Origin: Streptoverticillium olivoreticuli subsp. olivoreticuli
Lineage (GTDB): Bacteria > Actinomycetota > Actinomycetes > Streptomycetales > Streptomycetaceae
Assembly (NCBI RefSeq): GCF_003391135.1
Contig: NZ_CP031455.1
Coordinates: forward strand, 4,061,001 to 4,125,000
Direction: 5' to 3'
Length of the DNA: 64,000 bases
This document shows positions 56,483 through 64,000 of the stretch, one piece after another. The notes under the pieces are model-generated. The model saw nothing but the letters and a program-made list of their open reading frames with translations, was not told the DNA's origin and searched no databases. Position 1 is the first letter of the stretch. Each line of letters begins with the position of its first letter. The translations under genes were made by a program, and so were the position numbers.

Positions 56483-56950
56483 ATGAGCGAGCGACTTCAG
56501 CCCGGCGACACCGCACCCGCCTTCACCCTGCCCGACGCGGACGGCAAGCAGGTCTCCCTCGCCGACCACAAGGGGCGCAAGGTCATCGTCTACTTCTACC
56601 CCGCCGCCCTCACGCCCGGCTGCACCAAGCAGGCGTGCGACTTCACCGACAACCTCGACTTCCTCGCCGGGCACGGCTACGACGTCATCGGCGTCTCCCC
56701 CGACAAGCCCGAGAAGCTCGCGAAGTTCCGCGAGAAGGAGGAGCTCGAGGTGACGCTGGTCGGCGACCCCGAGAAGAAGGTGCTGGAGGCGTACGGCGCC
56801 TTCGGCGAGAAGAAGCTGTACGGGAAGACGGTGACCGGGGTCATCCGCTCCACCGTCATCGTGGACGAGGAGGGCAAGGTGGAGCGCGCCCTCTACAACG
56901 TCAAGGCCACGGGCCACGTCGCGAAGATCATCAAGGACCTGGGGCTGTAG
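56483..56950 (+). CDS. bcp: Bcp: thioredoxin-dependent thiol peroxidase (peroxiredoxin)
   Basis: 155 aa after GAGGAG. FTLPDADGKQVSLADHKGRKVIVYFYPAALTPGCTKQACDFTDN has the peroxidatic Cys (TPGC) and a resolving Cys five residues on (QAC), as in the alpha2 type. YDVIGVSPDKPEKLAKFREKEELEVTLVGDPEKKV and GVIRSTVIVDEEGKVERALYNVKATGHV follow the family. It removes H2O2 and organic peroxides in the cytosol. Single gene, convergent with the histidine kinase. Confidence 0.97.
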   Translation: MSERLQPGDTAPAFTLPDADGKQVSLADHKGRKVIVYFYPAALTPGCTKQACDFTDNLDFLAGHGYDVIGVSPDKPEKLAKFREKEELEVTLVGDPEKKVLEAYGAFGEKKLYGKTVTGVIRSTVIVDEEGKVERALYNVKATGHVAKIIKDLGL

Positions 56951-56957
56951 CCGTTCC

Positions 56958-56990
56958 GCGTGACGGGCCGGAATCCCCGGCCCGTCACGC
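56958..56990. terminator. Bidirectional terminator between bcp and kinase genes
   Basis: A 14-bp perfect stem GCGTGACGGGCCGG with CCGGCCCGTCACGC around AATCC. It overlaps the kinase stop codon. Confidence 0.85.
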
Positions 56991-58226
56991 GTCCGCGGCC
57001 GGCGGATCCGCCTCGGGGAGGTCCAGGATCGCCTGTGCGCCGCCGCCCTCCGCCGTGCCGAACTCCAGGCCCGCCCCCAGCACCACCGCCTGGCCCACCG
57101 CGATCGTCAGCCCCAGGCCGTGCCCGGTGCCGCGCTCCGGCGCCGCCGTGCGGAAGCGCCGCGGGCCCTGGTCCACCAGCTCCGGCGGATAGCCGCCGCC
57201 GTGGTCCCGCACCACGATCCGCGTACCCTCCACACGGATCTCGATCGGCGGCTTCCCGTGCTTGGCCGCGTTCCCCAGGATGTTCACCAGGATCCGTTCG
57301 ACCCGGCGCGCGTCCGTCGCCACGATCCGGCCCTCGCCGACCACCTCGACCGACACGTCGTCGACCCCGCGCTGCCCCCGCGCCCGCTTCACGATCCCGC
57401 GCACCAGCGACGGCAGCTCCACCGGGTCCAGCTGCGCCCGCTCCACACCGGAGTCCAGCCGGGAGACCTCCAGCAGGTCCTCCACCAGCGACCGCATCGT
57501 CTGCGCCCGCTCCCGCACCATCTCCACCGCCCGCGGATGCGGCAGCAGCTCCGCCGACGCCACCAGACCGGCCACCGGCGTCCGCAGCTCGTGCGCCACG
57601 TCCGCCGTGAACTCGCGCTCCGCCTCCACCCGCGCCGCCAGCGACGCCGCCATGTGGTGCACCGACCGGCCCAGCTCCGCGACCTCGTCCCGGCCGCCCG
57701 CCAGCAGCGCCTCCGCGTCAGGAGCACCACCGGCCGCGATCCGCCGCGCCGCGGCCGCACTGTGCCGCAACCGCCTCGACAGGCTCTGCGCCACGAACCA
57801 CGCCACCACCGCCATCAGCGCCACCGTCGCCGCCCCGGCCACGAGCAGCGCCTTGTCCAGCGCCTTCTGCAAGGGGTCGCGGTCGGGATAGGGCGCGGAC
57901 ACCGACAGCACCTTGCCGTCCCCCACCGGCGTCGCCGCCCACACCCGCGGGTCGGCGCCGTCGCTGATGTACGTACCGGGCTTCCCCTTCCCCACCCGCT
58001 TCGTGAGCGGGATCGGCAGCGTCGAGTCGTCCAGCTGCGCGCCGAGCGCGAGCAGCCCGTCCCGCTGGTAGACCTGGAGGGCCGAGCTCAGCAGGTCGTC
58101 CTGGTACGACTGCGCCTGCCGCGCGCGCTCCACGGCCGAGATGTGGTGCACGGCGATGCCGAGCAGCACCACGGCGAGCGCGGTGACGAAGGAGAGCGCC
58201 AGAGCGATCCGGCCACGGATGCCCAT
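56985..58226 (-). CDS. Sensor histidine kinase without adjacent response regulator
   Basis: 413 aa. Two membrane helices (IALALSFVTALAVVLLGIAV and ALLVAGAATVALMAVVAWFVAQSL) flank an extracytoplasmic domain of about 110 residues. HAMP linker, then HisKA: EREFTADVAHELRTPVAGLVASAELL (phospho-His). ATPase: LVNILGNAAKHGKPP (N box), VVRDHGGGYPPELV (G1), RGTGHGLGLTIAVGQA (G2). The F box region reads RRFRTAAP. Its ATG overlaps the stop of the upstream gene by one base. No response regulator gene is adjacent, so its partner is elsewhere or it is an orphan. Confidence 0.93.
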   Translation of the reverse strand: MGIRGRIALALSFVTALAVVLLGIAVHHISAVERARQAQSYQDDLLSSALQVYQRDGLLALGAQLDDSTLPIPLTKRVGKGKPGTYISDGADPRVWAATPVGDGKVLSVSAPYPDRDPLQKALDKALLVAGAATVALMAVVAWFVAQSLSRRLRHSAAAARRIAAGGAPDAEALLAGGRDEVAELGRSVHHMAASLAARVEAEREFTADVAHELRTPVAGLVASAELLPHPRAVEMVRERAQTMRSLVEDLLEVSRLDSGVERAQLDPVELPSLVRGIVKRARGQRGVDDVSVEVVGEGRIVATDARRVERILVNILGNAAKHGKPPIEIRVEGTRIVVRDHGGGYPPELVDQGPRRFRTAAPERGTGHGLGLTIAVGQAVVLGAGLEFGTAEGGGAQAILDLPEADPPAADA

Positions 58227-58759
58227 CACGCGATCGAGTACGTTTCCTTCGACTCCCCCATGGGCGTGGCCCCGGTGTAGTCGACGTCGATTCCGGTGAA
58301 GGCCAGCACGCCGTCGACGTTCTTCGCGCCGTACAGCCGGAAGCGGGCCGCGTAGGTCGACGAGGCCGCGCCGTTGGCGGCGCCCGAGACCTGGACGACC
58401 CCGCGGCCGTCCGCGCCGTCCGCACCGTAGTGCGCCCATTTGATGCCGCTCGCCACCACGCCGGTGTTCGAGCAGTTCAGCGTGATGATCTCGGGCTCGA
58501 CGGTCGCCGATCCCAGCCCGCACTCCCGCACGCCCGGCAGCCCCTTCGGGCTCGCCGCCTCCACCGTGTCCTGCGGCACCTCGCGGACCGGCTGCGGCGA
58601 CTTCTGCGCCGCGGCCGTCTTCGGCGCGTCGGACACCGAACTCGCCCGGTCCTGGGCCTGGCTGAACCACACGCCGCCGAGCGCCAGGACGGTCACCACC
58701 GCGAAGATCGCCAGAACAGTGCGCATGCTGGCCCGGCGGGGCTCGGCACGGTCGGCCAT
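58226..58759 (-). CDS. Membrane-anchored hypothetical protein coupled to the histidine kinase
   Basis: 177 aa. One N-terminal helix (about 12-32, MRTVLAIFAVVTVLALGGVWF) and a short linker lead to a beta-rich outer domain (about 78-175). That domain has two Cys (RECGLGSATVEPEIITLNCSN), likely a disulfide, and ends GVLAFTGIDVDYTGATPMGE. The family is not known to me by name. TGATG coupling to the kinase suggests it presents or modulates the signal. Confidence 0.82.
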   Translation of the reverse strand: MADRAEPRRASMRTVLAIFAVVTVLALGGVWFSQAQDRASSVSDAPKTAAAQKSPQPVREVPQDTVEAASPKGLPGVRECGLGSATVEPEIITLNCSNTGVVASGIKWAHYGADGADGRGVVQVSGAANGAASSTYAARFRLYGAKNVDGVLAFTGIDVDYTGATPMGESKETYSIA

Positions 58760-59090
58760 CGGCCTCTCTTCCTCGGTGGGGATCGCTGGGGGGCGGGATG
58801 TGGGGGACCCCTGCCCTGAGTGACGGGGAAATCGGGCAGCGCGTTCCCTTCATGCCTATATCAGGTTCTTCGCAAAGAAGCCGCGGGCCGCGCACCGCAT
58901 GAATGACCAATCTCCGGAACGGGCCCCGGACCCGCAGTTCCGACGCTCCCCGCGCCCTGGTGCGCGGCTTCCAACTGCCACTGGCACCACGGCAGCTGAT
59001 GCCGTGACCACCACGGCGGGGTACGGGCCGGCGCCGATCCGGCACCGCCGCCGCGCGAGGGCGGGGAGGCCAGTACGATGGCCGTGCCGG
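58760..59090. other. Region between membrane-protein gene and tRNA-Leu; no gene
   Basis: 331 bp. Near 58868 an AT-richer piece has an inverted pair TTCTT-CGCA-AAGAA. The 200 bp before the tRNA are GC-rich without a credible start codon. It probably holds the promoters of both flanking transcripts; I cannot place them. Confidence 0.45.
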
Positions 59091-59174
59091 GCGGCCGTGG
59101 TGGAATTGGCAGTCACGCTGGGTTTAGGTCCCAGTGGGTTAACACCCGTGAGGGTTCGAGTCCCTCCGGCCGCA
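59091..59174 (+). tRNA. tRNA-Leu(TAG)
   Basis: 84 nt. The acceptor GCGGCCG pairs with CGGCCGC, A discriminator. Anticodon stem CTGGG/CCCAG with loop TTTAGGT gives anticodon TAG (reads CTA). Long variable arm (TGGGTTAACACCCGT) as in class II tRNAs. T-arm AGGGTTCGAGTCCCT. CCA not encoded. Confidence 0.97.
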
Positions 59175-59183
59175 CTCGCACAG

Positions 59184-59225
59184 CGAAGGGGCCGGTCAGC
59201 TGTCTCAGCTGACCGGCCCCTTCGC
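59184..59225. terminator. Terminator shared by tRNA-Leu and rdgB
   Basis: A 19-bp perfect stem (CGAAGGGGCCGGTCAGCTG and its complement) around TCT. It lies between the tRNA (plus) and the convergent rdgB 3' end. Confidence 0.88.
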
Positions 59226-59231
59226 GTACGT

Positions 59232-59834
59232 TCACCCCAAAAGCTCCCGCACCACCGGCGCCAGTCCGCGGAACGCCTTGCCGCGGTGGCTGATCGCGTT
59301 CTTCTCCTCCGGCGTCATCTCGGCACACGTCCGCGTCTCGCCGAGCGGCTGGAGGACCGGGTCGTAGCCGAAGCCGCCCGTGCCCGTCGGGGCGTGCCGA
59401 AGCGTGCCCTCCAGGCGGCCCTCGACCACGCGTTCCGTGCCGTCGGGGAGGGCCAGGGCGGCCGCGCAGGCGAAGTGGGCGCCGCGGTGCTCCTCCGCGA
59501 TGTCGCCGAGCTGGGCCAGCAGCAGGTCCAGGTTGGCCTTGTCGTCGCCGTGGGTGCCCGCCCAGCGGGCGGAGAAGATGCCGGGGGCGCCGTTCAGGAC
59601 GTCCACGCACAGGCCCGAGTCGTCGGCGACCGCCGGGATGCCCGTGGCCCGGGCGAGGGCGTGGGCCTTGAGGAGGGCGTTCTCGGCGAAGGTGACGCCG
59701 GTCTCCTTGACGTCCGGGATCTCGGGATAGGCGTCGGCGCCGACGAGTTCGACGTCGAGGCCGGCCGCCTCCAGGATGGCGCGGAGCTCGGTGACCTTGC
59801 CCGCGTTGCGGGTGGCGAGGATCAGGCGCTTCAC
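59232..59834 (-). CDS. rdgB: RdgB: XTP/dITP diphosphatase
   Basis: 200 aa from a GTG at 59834 with AGGAGG upstream. Motifs: LILATRNAGKVTELRAIL (SHR/TxNxxK phosphate site), TFAENALLKAHALARATGIPAVADDSGLCVDVLNGAPGIFSARWAG (catalytic DDSG), HRGAHFACAAALALPDG, TGGFGYDPVLQP and MTPEEKNAISHRGKAFR. It cleaves non-canonical purine triphosphates to protect DNA. Overlaps rph by 4 nt (GTGA), the common rph-rdgB order. Confidence 0.97.
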   Translation of the reverse strand: MKRLILATRNAGKVTELRAILEAAGLDVELVGADAYPEIPDVKETGVTFAENALLKAHALARATGIPAVADDSGLCVDVLNGAPGIFSARWAGTHGDDKANLDLLLAQLGDIAEEHRGAHFACAAALALPDGTERVVEGRLEGTLRHAPTGTGGFGYDPVLQPLGETRTCAEMTPEEKNAISHRGKAFRGLAPVVRELLG

Positions 59835-60574
59835 CTGGCCTCCTCCAGGGTCCGGGCGAGCGCCTCGCGCTGGGCGGTGTCGAGCGTGGCGCAGCCGCCG
59901 ACGGCGAGGTCGAGGATGGCGTTGAGCTCGTCGCGGGCGAAGGGCTCGGCCTCGGCGGTGCCCTGGACCTCGACGAAGCGGCCGTCGCCGGTGCAGACGA
60001 CGTTCATGTCGGTCTCGGCGCGGACGTCCTCCTCGTAGCAGAGGTCGAGGAGGGGGATGCCGCCGACGATGCCGACGCTGACGGCGGAGACCGTGCCGGT
60101 GAGCGGCTGGCGGCCGTGCTTGATCAGCTTCTTGCCCTGGGCCCAGGTGATCGCGTCGGCCAGTGCCACGTACGCGCCGGTGATGGCCGCGGTGCGGGTG
60201 CCGCCGTCGGCCTGGAGGACGTCGCAGTCGAGGACGATCGTGTTCTCGCCGAGCGCCTTGAAGTCGATCACGGCGCGGAGGGAGCGGCCGATGAGGCGGG
60301 AGATCTCGTGGGTGCGGCCGCCGATCTTGCCGCGCACGGACTCGCGGTCGCCGCGGGTGTTGGTGGAGCGCGGGAGCATCGAGTATTCGGCGGTGACCCA
60401 GCCCTCGCCGGTGCCCTTGCGCCAGCGGGGCACGCCCTCGGTGACGCTGGCGGTGCAGAAGACCTTGGTGTCCCCGAAGGAGATGAGGACGGAACCTTCG
60501 GCGTGCTTGCTCCACCCGCGCTGGATGGTCACGGGGCGGAGCTGATCGGGGGTGCGGCCGTCGATGCGAGACAT
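59831..60574 (-). CDS. rph: Rph: ribonuclease PH
   Basis: 247 aa. MSRIDGRTPDQLRPVTIQRGW, SVLISFGDTKVFCTASVTEGVPRWRKG, GWVTAEYSMLPRSTNTRGDRES, GGRTHEISRLIGRSLRAVIDF, TIVLDCDVLQADGGTRTAAITGA, GGIPLLDLCYEEDVRAETDMNVV are all family hallmarks; the phosphate-binding Arg pair and the catalytic DxxxAD-like acids are present. It trims tRNA 3' ends with phosphate. Full length. Confidence 0.98.
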   Translation of the reverse strand: MSRIDGRTPDQLRPVTIQRGWSKHAEGSVLISFGDTKVFCTASVTEGVPRWRKGTGEGWVTAEYSMLPRSTNTRGDRESVRGKIGGRTHEISRLIGRSLRAVIDFKALGENTIVLDCDVLQADGGTRTAAITGAYVALADAITWAQGKKLIKHGRQPLTGTVSAVSVGIVGGIPLLDLCYEEDVRAETDMNVVCTGDGRFVEVQGTAEAEPFARDELNAILDLAVGGCATLDTAQREALARTLEEAR

Positions 60575-60596
60575 GGTGATGACCCTATAGGCAACG

Positions 60597-60667
60597 CGAA
60601 GGGCCCCGTTCCGGTTCACGTACGAACCGGGGAGCGGTTGATACGGACCGGGGAACGGGGCCCTTCG
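60597..60667 (-). terminator. Large hairpin between nagF and rph
   Basis: CGAAGGGCCCCGTTCC (60597-60612) pairs perfectly with GGAACGGGGCCCTTCG (60652-60667). The enclosed 39 bases hold a second hairpin (GGTTC-ACGTAC-GAACC). It should stop nagF transcripts before rph. Confidence 0.8.
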
Positions 60668-60683
60668 GCAGGAGCTCAGCGGC

Positions 60684-60917
60684 TCACATCATGTCTTCGA
60701 TCTCGCCGGCGATCGGGTCGGCGTCGGTGCCGATGACGACCTGGATGGCGGTGCCCATCTTGACGACGCCGTGGGCGCCGGCGGCCTTCAGGGCCGCCTC
60801 GTCGACGAGGGAGGGGTCGGCGACCTCGGTGCGGAGGCGGGTGATGCAGCCCTCGACCTCTTCGATGTTGTCGATCCCGCCGAGCCCGGCGACGATCTTC
60901 TCAGCCTTGGTGGCCAT
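60684..60917 (-). CDS. nagF: NagF-like PTS EIIB component (GlcNAc)
   Basis: 77 aa. AEKIVAGLGGIDNIEEVEGCITRLRTEVADPSLVDEAALKAAGAHGVVKMGTAIQVVIGTDADPIAGEIEDMM is reproduced here only by motif: VEGCITRLR holds the phosphorylated Cys, KMGTAIQVVIG the second family block. It passes phosphate from EIIA to the sugar carried by NagE. It is divergent from nagE1; the shared 227 bp contain a DasR box. Separate EIIB and EIIC genes are normal for Streptomyces. Confidence 0.94.
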   Translation of the reverse strand: MATKAEKIVAGLGGIDNIEEVEGCITRLRTEVADPSLVDEAALKAAGAHGVVKMGTAIQVVIGTDADPIAGEIEDMM

Positions 60918-61074
60918 GTGCGCTCCTGGTTGTCTCTGGCCCTTCGGCGGTCTCGCCGACCGGCTTTCACACGTTAACCCACGTTCAGCCCAGTTACGTG
61001 GGCGTTTGTCCGCCATCTAGCGAAAGATGACGACCAACCGGCGCTGCGCTCCGGGAGGCCCGACACACACCGCA

Positions 61075-61090
61075 AGTGGTCTACACCAGT
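61075..61090. promoter_or_regulatory. DasR-responsive element (dre) between nagF and nagE1
   Basis: AGTGGTCTACACCAGT is a near-perfect match to the dre palindrome (ACTGGTCTAGACCAGT-like). It lies in the divergent region, 55 bp before the nagE1 ATG and 158 bp from nagF. GlcN-6-P releases DasR from such sites. Confidence 0.9.
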
Positions 61091-61144
61091 ATGCGGCAAA
61101 GCACCGAGTGGACTGCCGCCGGGGCGGCAGGCGGAGGGACGCAG

Positions 61145-62458
61145 ATGAGTTCGGACGCCGCGGCGGCCCCACGGAAGAAGACATGGACGCAGGGCCTCTT
61201 CCAGAACCTCCAGAAGATGGGCCGCAGCCTCCAGCTGCCGATCGCGGTGCTGCCGGCGGCGGGCATCCTCAACCGGCTCGGGCAGCCGGACGTCTTCGGC
61301 AAGGACGGGCTGGGCTGGACGGACGTCGCGAAGGTCTTCGCGGGCGCGGGCGGCGCGCTGCTGGACTCGGGTCTCGGGCTGCCGCTGCTGTTCTGCGTGG
61401 GCGTGGCCATCGGCATGGCCAAGAAGTCGGACGGCTCGACGGCGTTGGCCGCGGTGGTGGCGTTCCTCGTCTACTTCTCGGTGCTGCACCAGTTCCCCGA
61501 GGACTGTCCGCACGAGACGAAGTTCGGCGGCGCGGGGCTGTGGAGCGGGGTCTGTGTGACGGGCACGGGGGCGGCGTCCCCGGCCCCGTTCCAGAACCCG
61601 GGGGTGTTCGGCGGCATCGTCATCGGGCTGCTCAGCGCCTGGTTCTGGATGCGCTTCCACCGGGTGCGGCTGGTGGACTGGCTGGGCTTCTTCAACGGCC
61701 GGCGGCTGGTGCCGATCCTGATGTCGTTCGTGGCGCTGGCCTTCGCGGTGGTCTGCCTGTGGATCTGGCCGCCGGTCGGTGACGCGCTGACGAGCTTCAG
61801 CAAGTGGCTGTCGGATCTGGGGTCGGCGGGCTCGGGCGTCTTCGGCGTGGCCAACCGCGCGCTGCTGGTGGTCGGGCTCCACCAGTTCCTCAACACCTTC
61901 ATGTGGTTCCAGTTCGGCGACTACACCAAGCCGGACGGCACGGTGGTGCACGGTGACATCAACCGCTTCCTGGCGGGCGATCCGCACGCGGGGCAGTTCA
62001 CCTCGGGCTTCTTCCCGATCATGATGTTCGCGCTGCCCGCCGCGGCACTGGCGATCGCGCACTGCGCAAAGCCGCACCGCCGCAAGGCGGTGAGCGGGAT
62101 GATGCTGTCGGTCGGCCTGACGTCGTTCGTCACGGGCATCACGGAGCCGGTCGAGTACTCGTTCCTCTTCATCGCCCCGGCGCTCTATGTCGTCCACGCG
62201 CTGCTGACGGGTGTGTCGATGGCGGTGACCTGGGGGTTCGGGGTGCACGACGGCTTCAGCTTCTCGGCGGGCCTGATCGACTACGTCATCAACTGGGGGC
62301 TGGCGACCGAGCCGTGGCTGATCATTCCGATCGGGCTGTGCTTCGCGGTGGTCTACTACGCGCTTTTCCGGTTCGCGATTACGAAGTTCGATCTGCCGAC
62401 CCCGGGGCGTGAGCCGGAAGAGCTGGCGGAGGAGATCGAGCGGGAGAACGTGAAGTAA
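61145..62458 (+). CDS. nagE1: NagE1-like PTS EIIC permease (GlcNAc/glucose family)
   Basis: 437 aa from the ATG at 61145 after GGAGGG. About 8-10 helices. LQLPIAVLPAAGILNRLG, FCVGVAIGMAKKSDGSTALAAVVAFLVY, HQFLNTFMWFQFGDY, GFFPIMMFALPAAALAIAH and TGITEPVEYSFLFIAPALY (the GITEPxE sugar-binding motif). It has an insert with two Cys (EDCPHETKFGG, SGVCVTG) that nagE2 lacks. No fused EIIB or EIIA; NagF supplies EIIB. Confidence 0.94.
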   Translation: MSSDAAAAPRKKTWTQGLFQNLQKMGRSLQLPIAVLPAAGILNRLGQPDVFGKDGLGWTDVAKVFAGAGGALLDSGLGLPLLFCVGVAIGMAKKSDGSTALAAVVAFLVYFSVLHQFPEDCPHETKFGGAGLWSGVCVTGTGAASPAPFQNPGVFGGIVIGLLSAWFWMRFHRVRLVDWLGFFNGRRLVPILMSFVALAFAVVCLWIWPPVGDALTSFSKWLSDLGSAGSGVFGVANRALLVVGLHQFLNTFMWFQFGDYTKPDGTVVHGDINRFLAGDPHAGQFTSGFFPIMMFALPAAALAIAHCAKPHRRKAVSGMMLSVGLTSFVTGITEPVEYSFLFIAPALYVVHALLTGVSMAVTWGFGVHDGFSFSAGLIDYVINWGLATEPWLIIPIGLCFAVVYYALFRFAITKFDLPTPGREPEELAEEIERENVK

Positions 62459-62523
62459 AGAGGAACGTGAAGTGAGGAGCCAGTGACGCTGCGCTGGGTT
62501 TAGCGGCGCCGCTCCAGGAAAAA

Positions 62524-62558
62524 CGCCGTCCCCGGGCCTTGGGCCCGGGGACGTTTTG
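62524..62558 (+). terminator. Intrinsic terminator behind nagE1
   Basis: CGTCCCCGGGCC pairs with GGCCCGGGGACG around TTG and is followed by TTTT. One of the few hairpins in this window with a T-run. Confidence 0.88.
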
Positions 62559-62641
62559 CCGTGCGGCCCAGTGGCGGTCCCGCGCTGTGTCCGAGACCAC
62601 CGGGAACGATGGATTCCTTTATCCCGGACTCACGTGCTACA

Positions 62642-62674
62642 ACAGGTCTAAACCACTGAGTGGTGTAGACCAGA
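62642..62674. promoter_or_regulatory. Two adjacent dre boxes upstream of nagE2
   Basis: ACAGGTCTAAACCACT (62642-62657) and AGTGGTGTAGACCAGA (62659-62674) lie one base apart, 54 bp before the nagE2 ATG. Each matches the DasR palindrome with one or two changes. Two sites suggest tighter repression than at nagE1. Confidence 0.88.
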
Positions 62675-62727
62675 TTGCGGGCCGTCCCCCCTTCCCCCCG
62701 AGCGCCCGCCTCACCTGGAGGAATCCG

Positions 62728-64000
<1,273 letters not shown>

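Overview
This window is chromosomal DNA of a Streptomyces, or a very close actinomycete. GC content is very high, third codon positions are almost all G or C, and GTG starts are common. Streptomyces hallmarks are present: cslA-glxA tip-glycan genes, nagF-nagE1-nagE2 with DasR-type operators, a WhiJ-like XRE/DUF397 pair, and a class F sortase. The nag order matches what I remember of S. coelicolor SCO2905-2907, and cslA-glxA-cslZ that of SCO2836-2838; this is recollection, not a search.

Layout. (1) 1-12.5 kb: a spermidine-synthase-like gene (cut by the window start), an XRE/TPR regulator, a histidine phosphatase and a PAP2 membrane enzyme. A three-gene set follows: a PD-(D/E)XK nuclease with a Cas4-like cysteine set, an unrecognised 543-aa protein, and an SF1 helicase. 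An IS110-family element sits between the second and third genes, and the helicase 3' end is repeated in tandem behind it. Two small proteins resembling Prim-Pol-like streptomycete proteins lie at either side of this stretch. (2) 12.5-23 kb: three identical tRNA-Lys(CTT) genes, each with its own terminator. Between them are a secreted M6 protease, a PAS-GGDEF-EAL protein, a flavin oxidoreductase, an IclR regulator, a DsbA-like/CcdA pair, an AA10 LPMO and an NlpC/P60 hydrolase. (3) 23-31.5 kb: cslA-glxA with a GH6 lipoprotein facing them, then a class F sortase pair, a HAD phosphatase and an LAxTG wall protein. (4) 31.6-35.5 kb: a ROK regulator divergent from a Gfo/Idh/MocA dehydrogenase and a UPF0303 gene, then a BASS-type transporter. 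(5) 35.56-38.31 kb: a cassette (VOC protein, two tiny coupled genes, XRE-DUF5753, DUF397) bounded by two 220-bp inverted repeats that differ at only two positions by eye. (6) 38.4-52.5 kb: secreted GDSL hydrolase and HNH nuclease, a six-blade lectin-like protein, FAH hydrolase, YidC paralogue, solute:sodium symporter, DUF445 protein, a second GDSL hydrolase, a LiaF-like protein and an ABC-2 exporter. (7) 52.8-64 kb: class A PBP, a Gdx-type SMR exporter behind a guanidine-III riboswitch, GroES-like protein, Bcp, a histidine kinase with a coupled membrane protein, tRNA-Leu(TAG), rdgB-rph, and the GlcNAc PTS genes (nagE2 runs off the end).

Two themes link distant genes. The first is cell-surface glycan and chitin metabolism. 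LPMO, CslA, GlxA, GH6 and NlpC/P60 sit together, and DasR-like boxes occur both upstream of the LPMO gene and upstream of nagE1 and nagE2. The second is genome plasticity: the IS110 insertion, the tandem repeat behind the helicase, the long inverted repeats around the XRE/DUF397 cassette, and a dispersed family of GC-rich intergenic repeats, one of which supplies the stop codon of a gene.

All calls were made by reading sequence and motifs; no database search was possible.
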